This document shows, piece by piece, positions 16,957-24,727 of a stretch of DNA of 64,000 bases; position 1 is the first letter of the stretch; each line of letters opens with the position of its first letter. The DNA comes from JAVBNT01 sp031551355. GTDB taxonomy: Bacteria; Vulcanimicrobiota; CADAWZ01. Below the pieces are notes generated by a model. The model worked only from the letters and a program-made list of their open reading frames with translations. It had not been told where the DNA came from and searched no databases. Where the stretch lies: positions 67,041 to 131,040 of the forward strand of contig JAVBNT010000012.1 in the NCBI GenBank assembly GCA_031551355.1. The letters run 5' to 3'. A program made the position numbers and the translations under genes.

Positions 16957-18498
16957 TTGATTAAAAACTTATTTTTTTATTTTTTTGTCTGTTGTCTGTT
17001 AATAAATTCTTTAAATGCTTATGGACAGAGCGAGTTGCTTTATGGACGTTCATTTTGGAGGAGTGTTAAAGTTACCTATTCGCAGAGAATAGTTGATGTT
17101 GTCGAGAAAAGCAGGCCGGAGTCTTCACGTTTGCTGTCCTATTATTATAAAAAGTATAATTTACATCAGAGAGAAAATTATAAAAGAGCGGTCAAAGAAT
17201 TAATGCCTCATTATGATAATGTCCAGACTGCCGATGCACTTGCCGAGGCGCTTGCCTACCGTCATATAGTTTTTCATGAAACCAGATGGCATAAAATGGA
17301 TAATAATATAGAAACGGCCGGAAAATACAGCAGTTTAATAACCTCTTTGGCGGCAAGATATGATTTGCCTCCGGCAATCGCACTTGCGGTAATTTCCTGG
17401 GAAAACAGCGGTGATACGGACAAGATGTCGTATGCTATGTGCGGCGGATTGGGACAGCTCAGTCAGGGAGCGGTAAACAGGGCGCATCAGTATGCAATGA
17501 ATCTCTCAAGAAGAAAGAAATTACAGGCTAAAACGAGTTCTCCGGAAAAAGCGGCTTTATTGCGGGAGGAAGCAAATTTTTACAATTTGGATGCCAAGCA
17601 CAAAATGCTCTGTAAAAAATACGGCGTAAAAGATGAACGGATGATTGCGGAATGTAATGCTGAGGATACTGTTATATATCTGAAAATTCTGATGGATTAT
17701 TTTGACAACCGTTCTGATCTTGCAATTTCCGCCTACCATAACGGCGTTAAAAATAATGATGATTTAATTAAAGCATTGCTGCCATCGCAGTCGGCAAAAA
17801 TGGGCCTGGTGGATTTAATCAGGGAGCATGATGTTAATTATTTGTCTTTGTGGAATAATGTCAGAACCAGAGACATGCTTAACGGTTGGCTGACAATGGA
17901 TGGAGAATTGACGGATAACGTTAATTATCAGGAGGCCCTGGGGGACGAGAGTGATATTTATCCATGGAAGATAATCGGTGCTTATGCCGCCTTTATCGGA
18001 ACAAAGAATAATTTATTATCGGACATTGAGTCTGCGAGAGGAAAAATTGGCGAATTTGAGTGCAGCGGCCTTGAGCTTTACAGTAATTCAGGGCAGATTA
18101 AGAAAGCTTTAAAAAGTCGGAAACTGCTCGTTGTGGAAATAAGGGAGGGGAATGTTTTTAAAGAGTGTTTTGTTACTCCTGAGCTTGCCGGATTTTTGCT
18201 GACGCTTCGTGACGATATTTCCAGGGTTAAGCCGGGGAAGAAATTTAACTTGCCTCTCAGAGATATGCTTGACGAGAGCTGTGAGGATGGTGATATATCT
18301 TCAAAAACCCGTTTTCAGGGAGTATCATGTAATTTTGATTTAAGTAAATTTATCTTTTCAAAGGAATTAAAAAAACGCTTGGATTATTATTATTTACATG
18401 ATAAAATTTACTTAAGCCGTGACGGTGATTTTTATAATGTATGTTTGAATCCCCGCTATGGACTGGAGTTTTTTGAGGCGTCGAAACATCTTAAGTAG
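16957..18498 (+). CDS. Exported lytic-transglycosylase-like (SLT-fold) protein
   Basis: 513 residues from TTG 16957, with GAGG 8 bases upstream. The signal peptide has the core FFYFFVCCLLINSL and ends near Tyr-Gly-Gln. Residues about 135-270 follow the goose-lysozyme/SLT pattern: AVISWENSG with candidate catalytic Glu149, then GGLGQLS, and AISAYHNG near 255-262. The C-terminal half (about 300-513) is not recognised. The expected activity is cleavage of peptidoglycan glycan strands outside the membrane. It is the third gene after DUF58 and TgpA, which points to an envelope-remodelling operon. The match to SLT is by motif order and should be tested by profile search. Confidence 0.72.
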   Translation: MIKNLFFYFFVCCLLINSLNAYGQSELLYGRSFWRSVKVTYSQRIVDVVEKSRPESSRLLSYYYKKYNLHQRENYKRAVKELMPHYDNVQTADALAEALAYRHIVFHETRWHKMDNNIETAGKYSSLITSLAARYDLPPAIALAVISWENSGDTDKMSYAMCGGLGQLSQGAVNRAHQYAMNLSRRKKLQAKTSSPEKAALLREEANFYNLDAKHKMLCKKYGVKDERMIAECNAEDTVIYLKILMDYFDNRSDLAISAYHNGVKNNDDLIKALLPSQSAKMGLVDLIREHDVNYLSLWNNVRTRDMLNGWLTMDGELTDNVNYQEALGDESDIYPWKIIGAYAAFIGTKNNLLSDIESARGKIGEFECSGLELYSNSGQIKKALKSRKLLVVEIREGNVFKECFVTPELAGFLLTLRDDISRVKPGKKFNLPLRDMLDESCEDGDISSKTRFQGVSCNFDLSKFIFSKELKKRLDYYYLHDKIYLSRDGDFYNVCLNPRYGLEFFEASKHLK

Positions 18499-18601
18499 TT
18501 TTGCCGTCATTGTTTAAAAGGAAGGATTTTTACCTGCTTTTCTTAAACTATTTAATGCCGGACATGTTTTATAGACAATTTTTATAAGGAAGAGAATTTT
18601 T

Positions 18602-19639
18602 ATGCAATTATCAACAGAGTGTATTGTATATTATATAATTCTTAACGCAATGATTATGCTTGTAATGAAGCTGTATCTTGCGGACAGCGTTAAGCCTCAC
18701 CCGATTCTGATCTGCATAATTGCCGGTGCCGGTTACATGACTATAAAAACTTTCCCTGAAACGGATGGAATGGATACTATGATGGGGATGGCCGGATATA
18801 TGATTTTTGCCGGATTTCCTATCTGCATGCTTGGTGTTGTTTCCACCAAGCTTTTTGCTGACTTTATTATCGGTTCGGGGGATTTTGATGCCGATTCAAA
18901 GAGCGGGTTTTTGAGCGATGTAAAAATTCCTCTTGATAACTTTTTGACGGCCGGACAATTTCCTGAAGCGATTGATTTTCTGAACGAAAAATTCAGGAAA
19001 GGCCGCTATAAAAATGACTACAGGATTAATCTTGAAATTGCTGCGATTGCAATGTCCTCCATACATGACTTTGATCTGGCGCTTAAGCAGTATCAGCAGA
19101 TTCTCAAACTTACCAAAAAAACTGAAGCGGTAGCTTACGCACTGTACCGTATTGCCGATATTTACTCCATTACTCCCAAGACCCGTGAAGAGGCCAGAGC
19201 GACTCTTAAGGAGCTTTTTACCAAGTATCCTACTACCGAGTTTGGCAAAAGTGCCGACTTGAGGCTCAAGGTCATGTCTCATGAAGATGCAATGGCACGA
19301 AGCATAATGGAAGCACCTGTTGTTCCCAAGAAAGAAGAGCCGCCTATTGAACAGTTGTTTTTTTCAGAAGAGAGAGGTATGGACGACAACAATCCGGTTG
19401 CAGATGATTCTCCCGGTGGAGGGGATGACTATCAACAGCTTTTGAAGAGAAGCATTGATCGCAATAAATCAATTGATAAATTGAAGACCAGTTCACCCAA
19501 ACGGGGGGCGTCAGGCGTTAGTTCATTATCTTCGCCGCGTTCGGAAACTTTCAAAAGGACTTCAAGACCTGTACCTAAATATGATGGTGCGTCGGTCCGT
19601 ATAGATCCTATCAGTAAAATTCGTAAAGACGGAGGTTAG
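18602..19639 (+). CDS. Membrane-anchored TPR-like protein with disordered tail
   Basis: 345 residues; AAGGAAGAG precedes ATG 18602. The N-terminal about 95 residues contain two or three hydrophobic helices (YYIILNAMIMLVMKLYL, PILICIIAGAGYM, MMGMAGYMIFAGFP). Residues about 115-225 are helical hairpins of TPR/Sel1 type (GQFPEAIDFLNEKF, FDLALKQYQQIL, EARATLKELFTKYP). From about 235 the chain is polar and rich in Ser/Pro/Arg, probably disordered. The SIS-domain gene begins 2 bases after its stop, so both are probably co-translated. No enzymatic motif; an adaptor at the inner face of the membrane is a guess. Confidence 0.7.
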   Translation: MQLSTECIVYYIILNAMIMLVMKLYLADSVKPHPILICIIAGAGYMTIKTFPETDGMDTMMGMAGYMIFAGFPICMLGVVSTKLFADFIIGSGDFDADSKSGFLSDVKIPLDNFLTAGQFPEAIDFLNEKFRKGRYKNDYRINLEIAAIAMSSIHDFDLALKQYQQILKLTKKTEAVAYALYRIADIYSITPKTREEARATLKELFTKYPTTEFGKSADLRLKVMSHEDAMARSIMEAPVVPKKEEPPIEQLFFSEERGMDDNNPVADDSPGGGDDYQQLLKRSIDRNKSIDKLKTSSPKRGASGVSSLSSPRSETFKRTSRPVPKYDGASVRIDPISKIRKDGG

Positions 19640-19641
19640 AT

Positions 19642-20715
19642 ATGTTACAGCAGCGTGGTGCTATCACTTTTAATGAGATTATGCAGCAAAATGAGGTGTG
19701 GAAAAGCACTATAGATATAGTTAACCAAAAACGTCAGGAACTGGTTAGCTGGTTTTCCAAAGAGGGATTCGGGCAGGTTGTTTTTATGGGTGCCGGAAGC
19801 TCTTTTCATGCTGCGCTTATTTCCTCCCGTTTTTTTGGCAACATCACCGGTGTCGCGACGTCGGCATTTCCTTCGGTAGAAATTTTTGCCGGACAAAAAC
19901 TTCCATATGAAGATCGGCGTAAAACGCTTGTTGTTACTTTCTCACGCAGCGGTGAGACCTCTGAAACGCTGTGGGCAATCGAGCGGCTGAAGGCAAAATC
20001 GCCAAACTCCCGTCATTTGCTTATTTCTGCAAACGAGTCTTCACCGATGGCGGCTGTTGTCGAACAGGCCCTTTTTATTCCCCAGGCGAAAGAAGAAAGC
20101 AATGTTTCTACAAAGGCCTTTACTTCTTCAATACTGGCGATGAAGCTGCTCACGGCAATCCTTATGAAAAACAACGCAGTTTATGAGGAGCTTGTTAAAC
20201 TTCCTGAGAAACTGGAAATCAAAAAATTCCACAAAGAGATACAAAAAATAACCGGTATAAAACCTGTACACATACTTGTGTCGGGAAACGGCATTAATTA
20301 TGGGCATGCCTGTGAAGGCAGCAGTTTGATAAAAAAAATGTCTTCGATATCATCCGAATGCAACTACACGACCGAACTGCGTCATGGAAATGCAAACCAT
20401 GCAACTCAAAATATGCTGGCAGTTGTAATATCGGGTGACTCTCTGATGAAGGCCGACGGATATATTATCGGAGAGCTTTCACAAAGCAAATGCCAGCGTC
20501 TTGTGATTTGCGAGAAGGCTGACAACCGCCTTGGCAATTCCGATTTTCTTATTGAACTTGGCAGCGGACTTTCCGAGTATACAAGAGATCTGCTGATTGC
20601 TCCGATTATGCAGGAGCTTGGGTTTTATCTGGCAATATCGAAAGCTTATAATCCTGACAAACCGAAACATACATCGCATGTTGTCACCTGGAAGGAGCAC
20701 TTTTTTCAGGAATAA
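19642..20715 (+). CDS. SIS-domain sugar-phosphate isomerase (GlmS isomerase/AgaS-like)
   Basis: 357 residues, a length typical of the isomerase half of glucosamine-6-phosphate synthase and of AgaS/FrlB-type enzymes. The first SIS domain has VVFMGAGSSFHAA and the phosphosugar-binding TFSRSGETSETL, then SNVSTKAFTSS. The second SIS domain has HILVSGNG and CNYTTELRHGNANHA. There is no N-terminal glutaminase domain, so it is a free-standing deaminase or isomerase for an amino- or keto-sugar phosphate in the cytoplasm. The substrate is not readable. It starts 2 bases after the membrane-TPR gene; a terminator-like hairpin follows at 20748-20781. Confidence 0.88.
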   Translation: MLQQRGAITFNEIMQQNEVWKSTIDIVNQKRQELVSWFSKEGFGQVVFMGAGSSFHAALISSRFFGNITGVATSAFPSVEIFAGQKLPYEDRRKTLVVTFSRSGETSETLWAIERLKAKSPNSRHLLISANESSPMAAVVEQALFIPQAKEESNVSTKAFTSSILAMKLLTAILMKNNAVYEELVKLPEKLEIKKFHKEIQKITGIKPVHILVSGNGINYGHACEGSSLIKKMSSISSECNYTTELRHGNANHATQNMLAVVISGDSLMKADGYIIGELSQSKCQRLVICEKADNRLGNSDFLIELGSGLSEYTRDLLIAPIMQELGFYLAISKAYNPDKPKHTSHVVTWKEHFFQE

Positions 20716-20747
20716 CCTTTGTTTTTGTGGTATAACGGATAAATACG

Positions 20748-20781
20748 AAAAGGGCGGTCGTGCTAACGGCGGCCCCTTTTA
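20748..20781 (+). terminator. Rho-independent terminator-like hairpin
   Basis: AAAAGGGC and the complementary GCCCCTTTT enclose a GC-rich loop, ending in a T run, 33 bases after the SIS gene. It faces the convergent dgt gene and may serve both. Confidence 0.5.
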
Positions 20782-20822
20782 CTATGATAAAAGATAATGT
20801 TTCGAGCCCATAGTGCGCCTAT

Positions 20823-22202
20823 TTACGGCAATGCCACACCCAGAAGGGATTTATGCAGATTAAGGGCATAGGAATCTGTCATGCAGGAGATAAAATCAAC
20901 AACAAGCTGTATCCGTTGGTGCACGGTTAAATTTGTTTCTTCTATATAATTGCTTTCTTCATTCAGCTTTTGTATGTGTTTAAAATTTTTGGAGATTAAT
21001 CTGTAAAGCTTGCCGCTTTCGCAGCGTGGCTGCAGGTAGTTTTCTTCGTCCATTACTGCTTTGATGAATTTGTCCAGCAGTGACGTCAGTACACTTTTCC
21101 CAATCAGTTCCAGTGACAGGACTTCATTATTGCTGTAAGCATACTCTTTGCAAACATCTCTCATTTTGCGGATTATATCTTTAGTGGAACTGCAGTTTAG
21201 CAGCTCACCCTGATATTGCCCCTGCATAATTGCATCATAACTGTTTTCAAATTCTCTGCATACCTGCTGTATGCATACACCCTGACAAAAAACCCGAAAA
21301 TCCATTACCTCGTTGTTTATGCTTTCTTCAACAGGTACTTTGTTGCGATCGTTTTTTTCCGATATCGTTTCCAGCTTTTGTCTTAGATGTTTAAAGCCTT
21401 CAGCTTTATCCGCTTCTTTCAGCAAATCGTTTTTTATGCTCTCCCAAGGTAGATAACCTTTTTTTGCCGTATCTTCAAGATCCGCGAACAGATAGGCGAT
21501 GTCATCCGCCGCTTCAAGCAGATATGTTGCGGGATGCCTTAATATTTCACCGCTGCTTTTCATTCCGGTGGCTTGCAGAACTTTTTCGATCAGCTCTTTT
21601 TCAGTTATAAAGTAACCTATTTTCTTTTTTGTTCTTTGCCCGGCTTCTGCTGATGTCCAGGGATATTTCAGCAATGTTCCCAGAGTTCCGAAGGAAAAGT
21701 TCATTCCGTGTCTGTCATGCAAAAATTGGAGTCTCGACAGTATGCGGATTGTTTGTGCGTTTCCGTCAAAATAAATGTAATCCCCGAGCCATTGCTGAGC
21801 TTCAAAAAGCCCGCAATTATCTTTAAACCATTCGCGGATAATGTCTTCCCCGTAATGCCCGAACGGCGGGTTTCCCAGGTCATGCACAAGGCCGGCAACG
21901 GCCAGCAGGGACGCCAAACTTTCATTCTGTTCGTTTTGCAGAATTCCAAGTTCTTTTAGACGGTAGCCGATCCGTTTTCCTATTGAACGCCCAATAGATG
22001 AAACTTCCAGTGAGTGGGTAAGACGTGTTCTTGTGAAATCGTTTTGCTGAAGCGGGAAGACCTGGGCTTTATCCTGTAGGCGTCTGAGTGAAGAAGATCC
22101 GATAATTCTTTCGTAATCTTTGTCGAAAGTGTTTCTGAAGGGATCATATTGTGCAGAGCTTTCCCTTTCTCTTTCATGAGAAAGGAGTTTTGTCCATTCC
22201 AT
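20823..22202 (-). CDS. dgt: Deoxyguanosinetriphosphate triphosphohydrolase-like protein (HD family)
   Basis: 459 residues; AAGGCGG lies 5 bases before ATG 22202. The N-terminus carries the dGTPase signature SSLRRLQDKAQVFPL, then RTRLTHSLEV with the first metal His, GLVHDLGNPPFGHYGE with the HD pair, and EAADDIAYLFADLED with a later metal Asp. The enzyme hydrolyses dGTP (or other dNTPs) to the deoxynucleoside and triphosphate, and so limits dNTP pools. Length fits bacterial Dgt. It is convergent with the SIS gene, and a MITE-like repeat lies directly upstream (22249-22417). Confidence 0.93.
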   Translation of the reverse strand: MEWTKLLSHERERESSAQYDPFRNTFDKDYERIIGSSSLRRLQDKAQVFPLQQNDFTRTRLTHSLEVSSIGRSIGKRIGYRLKELGILQNEQNESLASLLAVAGLVHDLGNPPFGHYGEDIIREWFKDNCGLFEAQQWLGDYIYFDGNAQTIRILSRLQFLHDRHGMNFSFGTLGTLLKYPWTSAEAGQRTKKKIGYFITEKELIEKVLQATGMKSSGEILRHPATYLLEAADDIAYLFADLEDTAKKGYLPWESIKNDLLKEADKAEGFKHLRQKLETISEKNDRNKVPVEESINNEVMDFRVFCQGVCIQQVCREFENSYDAIMQGQYQGELLNCSSTKDIIRKMRDVCKEYAYSNNEVLSLELIGKSVLTSLLDKFIKAVMDEENYLQPRCESGKLYRLISKNFKHIQKLNEESNYIEETNLTVHQRIQLVVDFISCMTDSYALNLHKSLLGVALP

Positions 22203-22470
22203 TTTTGCCGCCTTATAAAATCATTTTCGACTGATATTATTTATCAAAGTCATTAAGTTAAGAGAAAAGGGTTTCCTCACAGAGAAGAGGAGGACACAGA
22301 GATGCTTTACCGGCATTTCTCCTCCGTGGCCTCTGTGTCCTTTGTGAAGGACAGACAGAAACTTCCAGTGATCCCAGGAGTGTCAAAATAGGCGATGGAA
22401 AGGACTAGCTTAATGACATTGATTATTGATATCCTCGGGTGCCGGAATTTGCATCTGGGCCTGGTGTTTC
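22203..22470. other. Intergenic region containing the MITE-like repeat
   Basis: About 270 bases between the histidine-kinase stop and the dgt start, both minus strand. Most of it is the repeat at 22249-22417. No frame of note; the dgt promoter must lie between or within the repeat. Confidence 0.5.
22249..22417. repeat. MITE-like element, copy 1
   Basis: 169 bp bounded by inverted termini GTCATTAAGTTAAG and (reading inward from the right) GTCATTAAGCTAG; the match continues outside as ATCAAA/ATCAAT. The core (about 22274-22352) is itself an inverted repeat: CACAGAGAAGAGGAGG and CACAGAG on the left, CTCCGTGGCCTCTGTG on the right. The same structure recurs at 30603-30773, and the core alone at 49003-49083. 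No coding capacity. Confidence 0.75.
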
Positions 22471-23907
22471 CTATTTCAAAGGCAGCTCTATTATAAATGA
22501 GCAGCCTTCACCTTCCGGACTTTCGGCATAGATTTTTCCTTCATGTGCCGTTACAATTTCCTTTACGATTGCCAATCCCAACCCCACTCCTTCGATTTTT
22601 TGCCCGCGGCTGCCGCCCCTGAAAAAGCGTTCAAATACGAGTGACAGCTCTTCTTTTGGGATGCCGGGTCCGCTGTCTTTGATGATAATTTTTATAACTG
22701 AATCTTCATGGGTCGCAGAAACCGTAACTGCACATTGCGAAGTCCCGGCTGTTGAATATTTCAATGCATTGTCGATCAAATTGATCAAAACTTCTTTAAT
22801 CCTATCCGGATCAGCTTGTATTTTTGGAAGATTATCGCTGCCGTTTACCAATATTTTACACCCTATTTGCTGTGCTTTGGCGGTCATTTGAAAGACTACA
22901 AAATCGATCAGATCAGTTATTGAGCATTCGGACATATTGAGTGAAAAACGTCCTGTTTTTATGCGGCTGAGTTCCAGAAGTTCATTAACCAGTCTTGTAA
23001 GGCGATCTACTTCCTTGTTTATCGTCTCAAGGCAGTTTTTATTTGTATCATCAATGCCGGGATCACCCATCATCGTCATTGCAAAACCTTTTATTATTGT
23101 CAGCGGAGTACGAAGTTCGTGAGAAACATTGGCTAGAAATGCATTGCGTGTCTGCTCAAGTTTTTTAAGTTCATCCGCCATTTTATTTATGTTGCGGCTT
23201 AAATCGCCAAGTTCATCGGAGCTGTAGTTTTTCAGTCTGTTTTCAAAGTTGCCATGGGCTATTTCCATGGCCATATCGCGAATTCTTGTGACGGGATTCA
23301 TAAGAGTTTTTATGAAAAACAGAGCAAGAAGCAGTGCTGCGATCAGCGACCAGATGAATGTTATAAAAAAGTAATTTTTTAAAATGGTAAAAAGATTGGA
23401 AAAGTCTTCAGTGGACATCGCCAATTTTACGGCACCGATAACCTTGTTTTCCAGAAAAACAGGGTTGCACTGGTAAACGTATTGGTTTTCTCCTACATTT
23501 TCCACCCAGGACACAGCTTTTCCGTTTTGCAGGACGGACTGTACGTGTTTGTCATTATCTACGGAAAAAGGAGAAAAGCCGACGCGGGCGTCAATACTTC
23601 TGGAGTCGGAAATTATTTCCGAAGACGCATTGACGACTACAAGTTCATAGTCTATTTGTTCCCAGTATTGCCTGATGAAAAATCTTGTTGCCGGAATAAG
23701 ATCGTCCTGAAATTTAATATTGGGAGAAACAAAATTGATAAAATAATCTGCCGAGGTAGCCAGATATTCTTTTCGGGTGGTCATAAAGTGGGCTCTGGTA
23801 AAATAGTAGAACAGATATCCCATCAAAGAGATATTGAACACTATCAGTATAAAGTATGTCAAAAAAAGCTTAACCCGTATGTTGTTGAATATTCTGAAAA
23901 ATTTCAT
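22471..23907 (-). CDS. Membrane sensor histidine kinase (PhoR/WalK type)
   Basis: 478 residues. Membrane helix 1 is at about 13-35; an extracytoplasmic sensor region (about 36-165) precedes helix 2 at about 168-190. HAMP follows (about 190-245), then HisKA with the phosphorylatable His263 in NVSHELRTPLT, and HATPase with N-box LINLIDNALKY, G1 DSGPGIP and G2 GVGLGLAIVKE. It autophosphorylates and passes phosphate to the OmpR-type regulator encoded 81 bases upstream. The signal is unknown. All catalytic boxes are intact. Confidence 0.95.
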   Translation of the reverse strand: MKFFRIFNNIRVKLFLTYFILIVFNISLMGYLFYYFTRAHFMTTRKEYLATSADYFINFVSPNIKFQDDLIPATRFFIRQYWEQIDYELVVVNASSEIISDSRSIDARVGFSPFSVDNDKHVQSVLQNGKAVSWVENVGENQYVYQCNPVFLENKVIGAVKLAMSTEDFSNLFTILKNYFFITFIWSLIAALLLALFFIKTLMNPVTRIRDMAMEIAHGNFENRLKNYSSDELGDLSRNINKMADELKKLEQTRNAFLANVSHELRTPLTIIKGFAMTMMGDPGIDDTNKNCLETINKEVDRLTRLVNELLELSRIKTGRFSLNMSECSITDLIDFVVFQMTAKAQQIGCKILVNGSDNLPKIQADPDRIKEVLINLIDNALKYSTAGTSQCAVTVSATHEDSVIKIIIKDSGPGIPKEELSLVFERFFRGGSRGQKIEGVGLGLAIVKEIVTAHEGKIYAESPEGEGCSFIIELPLK

Positions 23908-23988
23908 TATCGGCTATTCCGTTTAAAGGGTGCTGGCTTACTTAAATCCGGCGCGACAACCCCTTTGCAGTTTTATTATTTTTTATTT

Positions 23989-24699
23989 TTACTTTTTGGA
24001 AAACAGTTCCGGGTTGGACTTGTAGCCGACTCCCCATATTGTAAGAATGAAGGACGGGGATTCCGGATTGTCTTCTATCTTGTCTCTTAACCTCCTGACA
24101 TGAACGTCAATGCTGCGCTCTTCAATGAATTCATGACCCCAGATTGCTTTTCGGACCTCTTCCCTCGAGAAACTTTTCCCCGGGTTTGCAGAAAATAGCA
24201 TCAACAAATCATATTCTCTTGGAGTCAGTTCAATCAGGTTGCCGTTCTTCCATACTTTTCTGCCAAGTGAATCAATGGTCATATTGCCGAAAGTCATTTT
24301 AGCATCGTCGCCTTTTTTTATGTCGGTAATATTTGATATTCTTCTTAAAATAGCCTGAATGCGGGCTATTAGTTCCCATGGATTAAAAGGTTTTACCATG
24401 TAGTCATCCGCACCGGATTCAAGTCCGGCGATTTTGTCATAGTCGTCGCCTCTGGCGGTAAGCATTATAACCGGGACCTGAGACAGCATCCGTATTTTTT
24501 TGCATACTTCAAAACCATCCATATCCGGAAGCATTAGGTCTAATACTACTAAATCCGGTTTTTCCGATTCTACCGTCAGGACTCCGTCGATTCCATTGTA
24601 TGCTTTTAAGACCTCAAAACCTGCGCGGTGCAGGTTTATTTCTAAAAATGCTACGATGTCCTTTTCATCGTCAATGACGAGTATTTTTGCTGAAGCCAT
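23989..24699 (-). CDS. OmpR/PhoB-family response regulator
   Basis: 236 residues starting MASAKILVIDDE. The receiver domain (1-120) has the acidic pair Asp10/Asp11, phosphoacceptor Asp54 in LVVLDLMLPD, Thr in MLTARG, and Lys in YMVKPF. The C-terminal winged helix (about 140-232) has LTPREYDLL and VDVHVRRLRDKI, typical of OmpR/PhoB DNA binding. It precedes its histidine kinase on the minus strand and follows the diguanylate cyclase gene by 28 bases, so the three may be co-transcribed. Target genes are unknown. Confidence 0.96.
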   Translation of the reverse strand: MASAKILVIDDEKDIVAFLEINLHRAGFEVLKAYNGIDGVLTVESEKPDLVVLDLMLPDMDGFEVCKKIRMLSQVPVIMLTARGDDYDKIAGLESGADDYMVKPFNPWELIARIQAILRRISNITDIKKGDDAKMTFGNMTIDSLGRKVWKNGNLIELTPREYDLLMLFSANPGKSFSREEVRKAIWGHEFIEERSIDVHVRRLRDKIEDNPESPSFILTIWGVGYKSNPELFSKK

Positions 24700-24727
24700 A
24701 TGATTTCTCCAATTTTGAATTTATTGT

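Noticed and set aside
23482..24090. 202-codon plus-strand frame
   Set aside because: Antisense to the histidine kinase and response regulator, both of which have full motifs; composition is that of a shadow frame.
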